DNA of 64,000 nt from the NCBI RefSeq assembly GCF_020010905.1, contig NZ_JAGJBY010000001.1, positions 4,236,001-4,300,000 of the forward strand, read 5' to 3'. The notes beneath the pieces are model-generated. The model saw nothing but the letters and a program-made list of their open reading frames with translations, ran no database searches and was not told where the DNA came from. The number at the start of each line of letters is the position of its first letter. Position 1 is the stretch's first letter. Both the position numbers and the translations under genes were made by a program. This DNA comes from Streptomyces acidiscabies. Lineage in GTDB: Bacteria; Actinomycetota; Actinomycetes; Streptomycetales; Streptomycetaceae. Positions 54,784 to 63,714 of this stretch are shown here, piece by piece.

Positions 54784-54854
54784 GTCGAGGTCTCCTTGAA
54801 CTTCCGGGGCGGGTGCCCGCCATTCGTTCAAAGATTTCTCAACCGATTCTTGAG
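54784..54854. promoter_or_regulatory. candidate SARP-binding repeats in a divergent promoter
   Basis: Two sets with exact 11-bp spacing: TCGAG (54784) and TTGAA (54795), then TTCAA (54826), CTCAA (54837) and CTTGA (54848). They lie between the ketoreductase (minus) and methyltransferase (plus) genes and resemble the repeats before KS-alpha. Confidence 0.55.
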
Positions 54855-54918
54855 AGCCGGATCACTATCTTTGATTTCGCGCAGGCCGGAAAAACAAAGG
54901 TTGCGAACGGAGCAGGCG

Positions 54919-55953
54919 ATGACGATCCAGGAAAAGGACATCACCGATCACGGTGCGATCATCGGGGTGCGGGAACTCGCGCTCAACGCCGCGGGAGCGG
55001 CAGCGTTGCGCGCCGCCGTACGCGTCGGGGTCGCCGAGGAACTCGGCGACTCGCCCCGGACACCGGGGGAGCTGGCCGCCGTGCTCGGCGTCGACACCGA
55101 GATGCTCGGCAGGCTGCTGCGGGCGCTCGCCCAGCACGGCGTCTTCACCGAGACCGAGAACGGGTACGCGCACACCGCGACGTCCCGGCTGCTCAAGGAG
55201 AACGACCCCAACAGCCTCAAGTACTACGTCCTGTGGGTCACCGAGCCCTGGACCTGGGAACTGTGGCCCCACCTCGAAGACGCCGTGCGCAACGGGCGCG
55301 GCGGGTTCGAGGAGCGGTACGGCACCGACTTCTTCTCCTACCTGCACAGCACGTGGCCACAGTCGGCCGAGGTCTTCAACAAGGCGCAGACCGAGCTGAG
55401 CCGGCTCGCCACCCACGCGGTGGCCGCAGCGCTCGACCTGCGCGGAGTCGGCACGCTCGTCGACGTCGCCGGCGGCCACGGATACACCCTGGCCACCCTG
55501 CTGGAGAAGAACACCGAGCTCAACGGCGTGCTGTTCGACCTGCCGCCCGTCGTCGCCGAGGCCGACAGCAGGCTGCGCCCCGGCGGAGCACTGGCCTCCC
55601 GGGCCCGGATCGTCGGCGGGAGCTGCCTGGAGGGGATACCGGTGGAATCCGACGCCTACCTCTTCAAGAACATCCTCGAATGGGCCGACGAGAAATCGGT
55701 GACCGCCCTGCGGAACGCCGCCCGCGCGGGCCGGCCCGACAGCAGGTTCTTCATCATCACCAACATGATCGACGGCAGCCCCGAGATCAAGTTCACGACC
55801 GGGACGGACCTCCTCTTCCTGCTCAACTCCGACGGCAGGAAGCACACGACCGACACCATCACCGCCGTCGTCCGCAAGGCGGACCTGCGCGTGGTCGACA
55901 TGCGGCCCGTGAACTCGTACCTGCATCTCCTGGAGGCGGCACCCTCGACATGA
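54919..55953 (+). CDS. O-methyltransferase, family 2 (third copy)
   Basis: 344 residues, GGAGCAGG before ATG 54919. The dimerisation domain ('GVAEELGDSPRTPGELAAVL', 'LGRLLRALAQHGVFTETENG') and SAM-binding domain ('LVDVAGGHGYTLATLLEKN') are regular, with the acidic-hydrophobic-Gly motif kept. 'DAYLFKNILEWADEKSVTAL' replaces the usual His-Asp catalytic region of phenol methyltransferases, so the catalytic base is uncertain. It is more distant from the two tandem copies at 46187-48351 than they are from each other. It leads an operon whose other genes make malonyl-CoA, and its stop overlaps the next start. Confidence 0.87.
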   Translation: MTIQEKDITDHGAIIGVRELALNAAGAAALRAAVRVGVAEELGDSPRTPGELAAVLGVDTEMLGRLLRALAQHGVFTETENGYAHTATSRLLKENDPNSLKYYVLWVTEPWTWELWPHLEDAVRNGRGGFEERYGTDFFSYLHSTWPQSAEVFNKAQTELSRLATHAVAAALDLRGVGTLVDVAGGHGYTLATLLEKNTELNGVLFDLPPVVAEADSRLRPGGALASRARIVGGSCLEGIPVESDAYLFKNILEWADEKSVTALRNAARAGRPDSRFFIITNMIDGSPEIKFTTGTDLLFLLNSDGRKHTTDTITAVVRKADLRVVDMRPVNSYLHLLEAAPST

Positions 55954-57704
55954 GCGGCATCCTCGGAACGCGCCCGGCCGTGGCCCACCCCGCCACCCCG
56001 CCGGAGGAAACAGCCCCGGACTGGGTGAGGTGCGCCGGCTGCGGGACCCTGGTCTACGGCAATCGCTGGCGCCGAAGCCTCCACTGCTGCCCCGAGTGCG
56101 GCCACCACGGCGCGCTCACGGCGTGGGAACGCCTACGCCTCCTGCTGGACCCGGGCTCCCTCGAACTCCTGCCCTTCACCGTGACACCGGCCGACCCGCT
56201 CGGCTTCACCGACAGCAAGCCCTACCCCCGCCGCCTCGCCGAGGCCAGAGCCAGGACCGGGCTCGACGAGGCCGTGGTGGGCGCCGCCGGGGAGATCGAC
56301 GGCGCCCCGGTGGTCGTCGCCTGCATGGACTTCCGGTTCCTCGGCGGCAGCCTCGGCTCGGTCGTCGGCGAGATCATCACCCGGATCGGCGACACCGCCC
56401 TCGCCCGCCGTACGCCGCTGCTGCTGGTCACCGCCTCCGGGGGCGCCCGCATGCAGGAGGGCGCGCTGTCGCTGATGCAGATGGCCAAGACCAGCGCGAT
56501 GCTCGCCCGGCTCGACGAGGCCGGAATCCTGACGGTCTCGCTGGTCACCGACCCGACGTTCGGCGGGGTGGCCGCCTCGTTCGCCACCCTGTGCGACGTC
56601 ACGATCGCCGAACCCCGCGCCCGCCTCGGGTTCGCCGGGCGCCGCGTCGTCGAGCAGACCATCAAGGAAACCCTCCCGCCGAACTTCCAGACGGCGGAGT
56701 TCCTGTACGAGCGCGGCTTCATCGACGTCATCTCCCCGCGCGACCGGCACCGCACGGAACTGGGGAAACTGCTGCGTACGGCCCTCCCCGGGCGCCGCAC
56801 CCCCACGGGCGACCGCGACACGGCGGACGAGGTCGTCGTACGGGACCCGGCGCGGCTCGGCCACGACGACCCGCACGGCGTGGTCCGGCGGGCGCGGCGC
56901 ATCAGCCGGCCCACCACCCTCGACTACGCCGCCCTGCTGCTGGACGACTTCCGCGAACTGGCGGGCGACCGGCTGTCCGGGGAGTGCCCCGCCATCGTCG
57001 GCGGCCTGGGACGGCTCGACGGACGCCCCGTCGTCATGATCGGCCACCAGAAAGGACACGATCCGGCCGAGCTGGCCCGCCGCAACTTCGGTATGCCGAG
57101 CCCCGCCGGGTACCGCAAGGCGGCCCGCCTCATGCGGCTCGCCGCCAAGCTGGGCCTCCCGGTGATCACCCTCATCGACACGCCCGGCGCGTTCCCCGGC
57201 CGGCAGGCCGAGGAACAGGGGCAGGCCATCGCGATCGCCGAGAACCTCAAGCTCATGGCCGAGCTGCCGGTCCCGGTGGTCGCCGTGGTCACCGGGGAGG
57301 GCGGCAGCGGCGGCGCCCTCGCCCTGGCCGTCGCCAACCGGGTCCTGATGTGGCAGGACGCGATCTACTCGGTCATCAGCCCCGAGGGCTGCTCGGCGAT
57401 CCTCTGGCAGGACCCGGCCCAGGCGGGCCGCGCCGCCGCCGCACTCCGGCTGCGCGCCCGGGACCTGCTGGAACTCGGCGTGGTCGACGGCGTGTTGCTG
57501 GAACCGGCCGGGGGTGTCGACGCCGACCCCGTGGCGGCGGCCCACCGGCTCGGGGTCGCGATCCGCTCCAGCCTCGACGACCTCGAAGGGCTCCAGGGCG
57601 ACAAGCTGCGCACCGACCGCCACGCCCGGTTCGCCCGGTACGGCGCGGAGTACGTCACCTCGCCACCGGCCACGGACCTCGAACCGGAAGGGACAGCGCC
57701 GTGA
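55950..57704 (+). CDS. acetyl-CoA carboxylase carboxyltransferase, fused beta-alpha
   Basis: 584 residues. The N-terminal half is AccD-like: a zinc ribbon ('CAGCGTLVYGNRW', then 'CCPECGHH'), 'MDFRFLGGSLGSVVGEII', 'SGGARMQEGALSLMQMAKT' and 'GFAGRRVVEQTI'. The C-terminal half (from about 310) is AccA-like: 'LDYAALLLDDFRELAGDR', 'RRNFGMPSPAGYRKAARLM', 'TLIDTPGAFPGRQAEEQGQA' and 'VTGEGGSGGALALAVANRVL'. It transfers CO2 from biotin to acetyl-CoA to give malonyl-CoA. With the BCCP and biotin carboxylase genes directly after it, this is a complete dedicated carboxylase, boosting the extender supply for both polyketide systems. Confidence 0.93.
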   Translation: MSGILGTRPAVAHPATPPEETAPDWVRCAGCGTLVYGNRWRRSLHCCPECGHHGALTAWERLRLLLDPGSLELLPFTVTPADPLGFTDSKPYPRRLAEARARTGLDEAVVGAAGEIDGAPVVVACMDFRFLGGSLGSVVGEIITRIGDTALARRTPLLLVTASGGARMQEGALSLMQMAKTSAMLARLDEAGILTVSLVTDPTFGGVAASFATLCDVTIAEPRARLGFAGRRVVEQTIKETLPPNFQTAEFLYERGFIDVISPRDRHRTELGKLLRTALPGRRTPTGDRDTADEVVVRDPARLGHDDPHGVVRRARRISRPTTLDYAALLLDDFRELAGDRLSGECPAIVGGLGRLDGRPVVMIGHQKGHDPAELARRNFGMPSPAGYRKAARLMRLAAKLGLPVITLIDTPGAFPGRQAEEQGQAIAIAENLKLMAELPVPVVAVVTGEGGSGGALALAVANRVLMWQDAIYSVISPEGCSAILWQDPAQAGRAAAALRLRARDLLELGVVDGVLLEPAGGVDADPVAAAHRLGVAIRSSLDDLEGLQGDKLRTDRHARFARYGAEYVTSPPATDLEPEGTAP

Positions 57705-58204
57705 CGGCCCTGCGTACCGCCGCTGTCGAGGGAGAGGCCGTAGTCGGGGGAGAGGGCGACGACCTGCTGGAGCGGGTCCGGGACGCCGTCGCCGTGCTGC
57801 TCGCCGGACTGCCCGGCACCCCGGCACGGCTGCGGGTCCGGGCCGGGGGCGTCGAACTGGAGCTGGACTGGCCGGTCGCGCCCCCGGCGCCCGTGCCCGT
57901 GCCCGTACCCGTTCAAGGCGGCCCGGCGCCAGCCCCCGTACCCGTCCTGAACCCGCCGGGCGGCATGAGCATCACCGCGTCCACCGTAGGCACCTTCTTC
58001 CGCAGCCCCGAACCCGGCGCGGACCCCTTCGTGCAGGTCGGGGACCAGGTGAAGGGCGGTCAGCAGGTGGCGATCATCGAGGTGATGAAGCTGATGATCC
58101 CGGTCGAGGCCGACCGCGACGCGGTGATCACCGAGGTGCTCGTCGACGACGGGCAGTCCGTCGAGTACGGCCAGCCCCTGTTCGCGCTCGGTCCGGTGAG
58201 CTGA
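57701..58204 (+). CDS. accB: biotin carboxyl carrier protein
   Basis: 167 residues from GTG 57701, overlapping the carboxyltransferase stop. A variable N-terminal part with a long Pro/Ala/Val linker (about 60-85: 'PPAPVPVPVPVQGG') precedes the biotinyl domain (about 88-167). The modified lysine is in 'VAIIEVMKLMIPVEAD', and the hammerhead end is 'VDDGQSVEYGQPLFALG'. It shuttles carboxybiotin between the two catalytic parts of the carboxylase. Confidence 0.93.
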   Translation: MTALRTAAVEGEAVVGGEGDDLLERVRDAVAVLLAGLPGTPARLRVRAGGVELELDWPVAPPAPVPVPVPVQGGPAPAPVPVLNPPGGMSITASTVGTFFRSPEPGADPFVQVGDQVKGGQQVAIIEVMKLMIPVEADRDAVITEVLVDDGQSVEYGQPLFALGPVS

Positions 58205-58206
58205 GC

Positions 58207-59550
58207 ATGTTCGACACGATCCTCATCGCCAACCGGGGCGAGATCGCGCTGCGGGAGATCCGGGCCTGCAAGGAGCTCGGCATCCGCAGCGTGCTCGCGC
58301 ACTCCACCCGCGACACGGACAGCCTGCCCGCGCGGCTCGCCGACGAGACGGTCTGCATCGGGCCGCCCCCGGCGAAACAGAGCTACCTGAACGCCGCCGT
58401 GATCCTCCAGGCCGCCCTGAACACCGGCGCGCAGGCCGTCCACCCCGGCTACGGCTTCCTCTCCGAGGACGCCGACTTCGCCGAGGCCTGCCGGTCGGCC
58501 GGGGTCGTCCTGATCGGCCCGCCGCCGGAGGTGATGGCCGAGCTGGGCAGCAAGGTGAGCGCCCGCAGGCTCATGTCCCGCAGCGGGCTCCCGCTGCTGC
58601 CGGGCGCCACCGAACCGCTCGACCTCGCCGCCGCCCGCGACCTCGCCGGGCGCATCGGGTACCCGCTGCTGATCAAGGCGGCGGCGGGGGGCGGCGGGCG
58701 CGGCATGGGCGTGGCCCGGGACGCCGGCGAGCTGGCGGAGGTCTTCCGTACGACGCAGGCCACCGCCGCCACCCTGTTCGGCGACGCCCGGGTCTACGCG
58801 GAGCGGTACCTGCACCGCGCCCGGCACGTCGAGGTGCAGATCCTCGCCGACCGGCACGGGAACGTCGTCCACCTGGGGGAGCGCGACTGCTCGATGCAGC
58901 GCCGCCACCAGAAGCTCATCGAGGAGTCGCCCGCACCCGCGCTGCCGGAGGACTTCGTCGCCCGGATCCGCGCGGCGGCGGTCACCGGCGCGCGGGCCGC
59001 CGGGTACCAGGGGGCGGGGACCTTCGAGTTCCTGGTCGAAGGCACCGAGGACTTCTACTTCATGGAGGTCAACTGCCGGATCCAGGTGGAGCATCCGGTG
59101 ACGGAGATGGTCACCGGCATCGACCTGGTCGCCGAGCAGATCCGGGTCGCGGCGGGCGAACCCCTGAGCCTGCGCCAGCAGGACGTCGTCCTGAACGGCG
59201 CCGCGATCGAGTGCCGCATCAACGCCGAGGACCCGCGCCGAGGCTTCGCCCCCGCGCCCGGCACCATCACCGAACTGAGCCTGCCCGCAGGCCCGTTCGT
59301 GCGCGTCGACACCCACGTCCACCCCGGCTGCCTGATCGCGCCGGAGTACGACTCGATGATCGCGAAGATCATCGCCTGGGCCCCCGACCGGGACACCGCG
59401 ATCGCCCGCATGCGACGGGCGCTCGGCGAGACGGTCGTACGCGGCGCCGGTATGCACACGACCGTCGACTTCCTCGACGAGCTGATCGACTCGCCCGCGT
59501 TCCGTACGGCGGCGCACACCACGAGCCACATCGACACGCTCACCCGGTAG
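58207..59550 (+). CDS. accC: biotin carboxylase
   Basis: 447 residues from ATG 58207, full length. 'MFDTILIANRGEIALREIRA' opens the fold. The ATP-grasp glycine loop is 'AAAGGGGRGMGVA'; 'ERYLHRARHVEVQILADRHG' and 'MEVNCRIQVEHPVTEMVTG' carry the metal and biotin-carbonate residues. It carboxylates the biotin of the BCCP using ATP and bicarbonate. Its 3' end overlaps the convergent membrane-protein gene by 11 bp. Confidence 0.94.
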   Translation: MFDTILIANRGEIALREIRACKELGIRSVLAHSTRDTDSLPARLADETVCIGPPPAKQSYLNAAVILQAALNTGAQAVHPGYGFLSEDADFAEACRSAGVVLIGPPPEVMAELGSKVSARRLMSRSGLPLLPGATEPLDLAAARDLAGRIGYPLLIKAAAGGGGRGMGVARDAGELAEVFRTTQATAATLFGDARVYAERYLHRARHVEVQILADRHGNVVHLGERDCSMQRRHQKLIEESPAPALPEDFVARIRAAAVTGARAAGYQGAGTFEFLVEGTEDFYFMEVNCRIQVEHPVTEMVTGIDLVAEQIRVAAGEPLSLRQQDVVLNGAAIECRINAEDPRRGFAPAPGTITELSLPAGPFVRVDTHVHPGCLIAPEYDSMIAKIIAWAPDRDTAIARMRRALGETVVRGAGMHTTVDFLDELIDSPAFRTAAHTTSHIDTLTR

Positions 59551-60403
59551 TTTTCCCGCCGCGCCGGGACAGGGCGACGTGCACCGCCGCGAGCCCGGCG
59601 CACAGGAACGCGCTGACCGCCATGACCGTGACGAGGCCGTCCGCGAGAGGCTCCGTGAGCCCGCGTACGGCCGCGTCCGCGACCGCCGGGCGCGACGGCC
59701 CGGCCGACTGGGCCACGGCGATGACCAGCCGGACCGCGCCGGTGACGAAGGCGATGGCCGCGAGGGCGACGACCAGGGTCCGGACGCGGCGGCGGGCGAG
59801 GAGCAGGCCCGCGATCCCCAGCCCGACGGCGGCGGGGACCAGCACGCCGGACAGCGCGTCGGTCACCTCCACGGCCTGGGCGGCACGGTGCAGGGCGGGC
59901 TTGCGGATCAGTGTGAACGACAGGTCCAGGTCGGGAGGCAGGAGCGCCGCCAGCGGGCCGGGCACCCCCGCCTCCTTGACGGCGACGTGGACGGTGATGT
60001 CCAGCCCGTCGCGCGACAGGCCGATCAGGGAGTCGTCCCGCAAGACCTTGACGAGCTGCGCGTGGCTGGTGCGCAGTGCCGCCTTCCAGGACCACCGGAA
60101 GGCGGCACTGTCCACGAGGGACGGGGTCGCGTCGGCCACCATGCGCCGGACCTGTGCCTCGCCGAAAGGAAGGGACAGGTCGGCCGCGTCGAACAGCTGT
60201 CGCTGAGCCTGCTCCCCGATCAGCTTCCCGACCGCCGGATCGTCGGGCACCGGCGCCAGCGCCGCCACGAACCCCGAGGTGGACAGGAGGGTGTCCTCCG
60301 CCCACCTCGTCGTCTGGCCGACCACGACCAGACCCGCCGCGCCCGCGATGCACAGACCTGCGGCGCAGGCCCGCAACTGAAGACGCAGCGGGAAGGAGGG
60401 CAT
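59540..60403 (-). CDS. integral membrane protein of unknown function
   Basis: 287 residues from ATG 60403, starting 5 bp after the MMPL stop with no clear ribosome site, so coupling to the exporter gene is likely. One N-terminal segment ('ACAAGLCIAGAAGLVVVG') and three C-terminal ones ('LVPAAVGLGIAGLLLA', 'TLVVALAAIAFVTGAVRLVI', 'VMAVSAFLCAGLAAVHVAL') flank an extracytoplasmic domain of about 145 residues. No enzyme motif is seen. The layout suggests an accessory of the MMPL exporter. Confidence 0.75.
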   Translation of the reverse strand: MPSFPLRLQLRACAAGLCIAGAAGLVVVGQTTRWAEDTLLSTSGFVAALAPVPDDPAVGKLIGEQAQRQLFDAADLSLPFGEAQVRRMVADATPSLVDSAAFRWSWKAALRTSHAQLVKVLRDDSLIGLSRDGLDITVHVAVKEAGVPGPLAALLPPDLDLSFTLIRKPALHRAAQAVEVTDALSGVLVPAAVGLGIAGLLLARRRVRTLVVALAAIAFVTGAVRLVIAVAQSAGPSRPAVADAAVRGLTEPLADGLVTVMAVSAFLCAGLAAVHVALSRRGGKTTG

Positions 60404-60408
60404 TGGCG

Positions 60409-62643
60409 TCAGGAACCGTGCTTCTTGTCGGTGAGGACCGTCAGCACCGGGCCCTGGTCGTCGTCCGGCGTGCGGTCCTGGCCACCGGTGACCGGGCCGC
60501 CGGACGGTCCCTCGACGGAGACGTGGGGCAGGATCCGGTCCAGCCACCGGGGCAGGTACCAGTTCCACTTCCCGAACAGCTGCATGGCCGCCGGGACCAG
60601 GATCGTCCGCACCACCAGGGCGTCCAGCAGGATGGCCGCGGCCACCCCGAGCCCGAACTCCGCGATGATGCGCATCCCGGCGAACACGAAGGCCGTGAAC
60701 ACACAGATCATGATGATCGCGACGGCCGTGATGATCTGCCCGGTGGCGGCCTGCCCGCGCCGCACCGCGAGGTTGTTGTCCCCGGTGTGGAGCCACTCCT
60801 CGTGGATGCGGCTCACCAGGAACACCTCGTAGTCCATCGACAGACCGAACAGCACGGCCAGCATCATCGGTGGCAGGAACGACTCCACCGGCCCCGCCGG
60901 ACCCGCGCCGATGGCGGACGAACCCCAGCCCCACTGGAAGACCGCGACCGCGACGCCGAACCCGGCGCCCGCCGAGAGCAGGTTCATGATCGCCGCCGTG
61001 AGCGGGATGACCACACTGCGGAACGCCAGCATCAGCAGCAGACAGCCCAGGACGACGACGATGGTCACGAAGAGCGGCATCTTCCCGGCCAGCGCCGCCG
61101 CGAAGTCCTTGTGCACGGCGGTCAGCCCGCCGACGTACACGCCGAGACCGTTCTTCTCGTACGCGGGAATCACGTGGTCACGCAGCGTGTCGATGAGTTT
61201 CGAGGTCTGTTCGGACTGCGGGGAGTCCGTGGGGATGACCTGCATGACCCGCACCGTCGCGCCCGGCTCGGCCGGCGGGATCTTGACGGACACGACGCCC
61301 TTGACGGTCTCGATCTTCTGCCCCAGCTGGGCGAAGTCGTCGCCGGCCTGCGCGGTCGGGACCTTCGCGACGAGTTGCAGCGGGCCGTTGTGACCGGGGC
61401 CGAAGCCGTCGGCGAGCAGGTCGTACGCCTGCCGTGTGGTGGTGCTCGTCGGGTTGTTGCCCGCGTCGGAGGAACCGAGCCGCATCGAGAAGAACGGGAT
61501 CACCAGCACCAGCATCGCCACGGTCGCGGCGATCGTCAGCGGCACCGGCCGCTTCTGCACGAACCCGGCCCAGCGCGACCACCGGTTGGAGACCTGCGCG
61601 TCGGCCGGCCCCTCGGTCCTGAGCCGCTCGCGCTGGCGGCGGCTGAGCACCCGCATCCCGAACAGCCCGAACAGGGCCGGCAGCAGCGTCACCGCGATCG
61701 CCACCGCGAACACCACCATGATCGCCGCCGACAGCCCGATCCCGGACAGGATGCTGAAGCCCAGCATGAGCAGGCCGAGCATCGCGACCGCGACCGTGCC
61801 GCCCGCGAAGATGACCGCCCGCCCCGAGGTGTTCAGGGACGTCGCCGCCGCGTCCTCGGGGCTGAGCCCCGCCCGGATGCCGGTGCGGTAGCGGGCCACG
61901 ATGAACAGCGCGTAGTCGATGCCGACGCCGAGACCGATGAACGCGGCGATGATCGGCGCGGTGCTGGGCACGCTCATCACCCGGGTGAGCAGGTCGATCG
62001 AGAAGATCGCGCTGCCCAGCGCGAGGACCGCCGCGAGCAGCGGGATCGCCATCGCCACGAACGACCCGAACGCGAACAGCATGACGATCGCCGCCGCCAG
62101 CAGGCCGATCAGCTCACTGAACGACGTCGACGGCTTGTCCAGCTGACCGACCGCCGCCCCGCCGAACTCCACCCGCAGCGTGTCGCTGCGCAGCTTCGAG
62201 CCCAGGTCCACGACCTTCTGGATGTTGTCCGTGTCCAGGCTCTGGCTCTGCTTCGTGAAGGTGACCGTCGCGTAGGCGGTCCGGCCGTCGCCGCTGATCT
62301 GCGCCGCGCCCTGCGGGCCGAACGGGCTCGTCACCGCGCCGACCTCGGGCACCTCGGCGACCTGCGCCAGCATCCGGTCCACCTCGGCCTCGACGGCCGG
62401 ATCGGTGACCTGGCCGCTCTTCGAGTGCAGCACGATGGTGCTCGTGTCGCCCGAGGTGCGCTGGAACTGGCTCTCCATCAGCTCGATGGCCTTGGTCGAT
62501 TCGGTGCCGGGCAGGGTGTACTCCTCCGAGAAGGAGGACCCGCCCGCGGCGCTCACGCCGCCCACCAGGATCGCCAGGAGCAGCAGCCACCCGCCGATGA
62601 CGATGAAACGGTGCCGGAAGCACCACCGCGCGATGCCGTTCAT
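60409..62643 (-). CDS. MMPL-family (RND-type) exporter
   Basis: 744 residues from ATG 62643. It has the twelve-helix double-repeat topology, with a first helix ('FIVIGGWLLLLAILVGGVSA'), a large external loop, then helix bundles. 'GVGIDYALFIVARYRTGIRAG' and 'GLSMDYEVFLVSRIHEEWLHTG' are the paired GxxxDY motifs of proton-driven MMPL proteins, and 'DALVVRTILVPAAMQLFGKWNWYLP' ends the fold. It probably exports the cluster product or protects the producer. It diverges from the response regulator gene, whose promoter carries repeats also found before the sensor kinase, suggesting signal-induced export. Confidence 0.92.
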   Translation of the reverse strand: MNGIARWCFRHRFIVIGGWLLLLAILVGGVSAAGGSSFSEEYTLPGTESTKAIELMESQFQRTSGDTSTIVLHSKSGQVTDPAVEAEVDRMLAQVAEVPEVGAVTSPFGPQGAAQISGDGRTAYATVTFTKQSQSLDTDNIQKVVDLGSKLRSDTLRVEFGGAAVGQLDKPSTSFSELIGLLAAAIVMLFAFGSFVAMAIPLLAAVLALGSAIFSIDLLTRVMSVPSTAPIIAAFIGLGVGIDYALFIVARYRTGIRAGLSPEDAAATSLNTSGRAVIFAGGTVAVAMLGLLMLGFSILSGIGLSAAIMVVFAVAIAVTLLPALFGLFGMRVLSRRQRERLRTEGPADAQVSNRWSRWAGFVQKRPVPLTIAATVAMLVLVIPFFSMRLGSSDAGNNPTSTTTRQAYDLLADGFGPGHNGPLQLVAKVPTAQAGDDFAQLGQKIETVKGVVSVKIPPAEPGATVRVMQVIPTDSPQSEQTSKLIDTLRDHVIPAYEKNGLGVYVGGLTAVHKDFAAALAGKMPLFVTIVVVLGCLLLMLAFRSVVIPLTAAIMNLLSAGAGFGVAVAVFQWGWGSSAIGAGPAGPVESFLPPMMLAVLFGLSMDYEVFLVSRIHEEWLHTGDNNLAVRRGQAATGQIITAVAIIMICVFTAFVFAGMRIIAEFGLGVAAAILLDALVVRTILVPAAMQLFGKWNWYLPRWLDRILPHVSVEGPSGGPVTGGQDRTPDDDQGPVLTVLTDKKHGS

Positions 62644-63011
62644 CGATGACCGCCCGGGAGCTCGATCCGATGGTTGTCGAAAGGGAGCACAACTCTGCTT
62701 TCGTGACGTAGGTCGGGCTCGGCGCTCCGCGCCGCACGGTCCGCCTGTCTCTGTCCGGCAGACCTTCCCGCAGCTCACAGCCTCCCTCCGGGCAGCCCCC
62801 GGTGTCGTCGGGTCCCGGTCCGATCCCCGTGTCCCGCCAGGGGGGTACGGGCCGTCCGCGTACAGCGCTGGATGTACACGCGGGTACGACCCTGAGCGGA
62901 CGTGACCCTCGGCCGGGTGGCAGTCCTCCGGTTCGGCGGGCAGCGCGCGTACGGCCTTGTACGGTGGGTTCCCGTGATGCCTTTTCCGACGTCCGTATCC
63001 GGAGGCCGGCC
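62644..63011. promoter_or_regulatory. divergent MMPL/response-regulator promoter with GTAC repeats
   Basis: This 368-bp gene-free region contains GGGGGGTACGGG (62841-62852), CGCGTACA (62858-62865), TGTACACGCG (62873-62882) and CGGGTACGACC (62881-62891). The last is identical to the spacer of the palindrome at 42172-42204. The GTACA...TGTAC pair forms a small dyad. A likely autoregulatory site for the regulator. Confidence 0.6.
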
Positions 63012-63710
63012 ATGACGATCCGGGTGGTCGTGGCCGACGACCACACCCTCGTACGCGCCGGTTTCAGCGTGCTCGTGAACGCCTCGGCGGACATGGAGGT
63101 CGTCGCCGAGACCAGCACCGGCCGCGACACCGTGGCGGCCGGCCGCGCGCACCTTCCCGACATCGTCCTGATGGACGTACGGATGCCCGACATGGACGGC
63201 ATCGAGGCGACCCGGCAACTGCTGGACGATCCGGCCACCGAGTCCATCCGGGTCGTCATCCTCACGACCTTCGACCTCGACGAGTACGTGTTCGCCGCGC
63301 TCAAGGCCGGTGCCAGTGGCTTCCTCCTCAAGGACACGCCGCCGGAGAAGCTCCTCGCCGGGATCCGTACGGTCGCCGCGGGCGAGGCCCTCCTCGCGCC
63401 GAGCGTGACCCGGCGCCTGATCCGCGACTTCGTCAACCGGCCCGCCCTCGACGCCGGCATCTCACCGGCCCTGCTCGAACCGCTCACGGAACGCGAGCTG
63501 GAGGTCCTCGTCCACGTCGCGGCCGGACACTCCAACGCGGACATCAGCGGCCGGCTCCACATCAGCGTCGCGACCGTCAAGACCCACGTCAGCCGCCTGT
63601 TCAGCAAGCTGGACGCCCACGACCGCGCCCAACTGGTCGTGATCGCCTACGAGACGGGCCTGGTCGAACAGGTCCGCCGCCAGCAGGCGGGCGGGGGTCA
63701 CAGGCCGTAG
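63012..63710 (+). CDS. LuxR/NarL-family response regulator
   Basis: 232 residues from ATG 63012, with GGAGG 6 nt upstream. Receiver domain: acidic pocket 'VVADDHTLVRAGF', phospho-accepting Asp near residue 55 in 'DIVLMDVRMPDMDGIE', 'VILTTFDLDEYVFAAL', and Lys in 'GFLLKDTPPEKLL'. The C-terminal helix-turn-helix is 'LTERELEVLVHVAAGHSNADI', then 'VATVKTHVSRLFSKL'. No kinase gene is adjacent; the kinase at 42292-43509 is the likely partner. It probably controls the divergent MMPL exporter. Confidence 0.92.
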   Translation: MTIRVVVADDHTLVRAGFSVLVNASADMEVVAETSTGRDTVAAGRAHLPDIVLMDVRMPDMDGIEATRQLLDDPATESIRVVILTTFDLDEYVFAALKAGASGFLLKDTPPEKLLAGIRTVAAGEALLAPSVTRRLIRDFVNRPALDAGISPALLEPLTERELEVLVHVAAGHSNADISGRLHISVATVKTHVSRLFSKLDAHDRAQLVVIAYETGLVEQVRRQQAGGGHRP

Positions 63711-63714
63711 CGGC

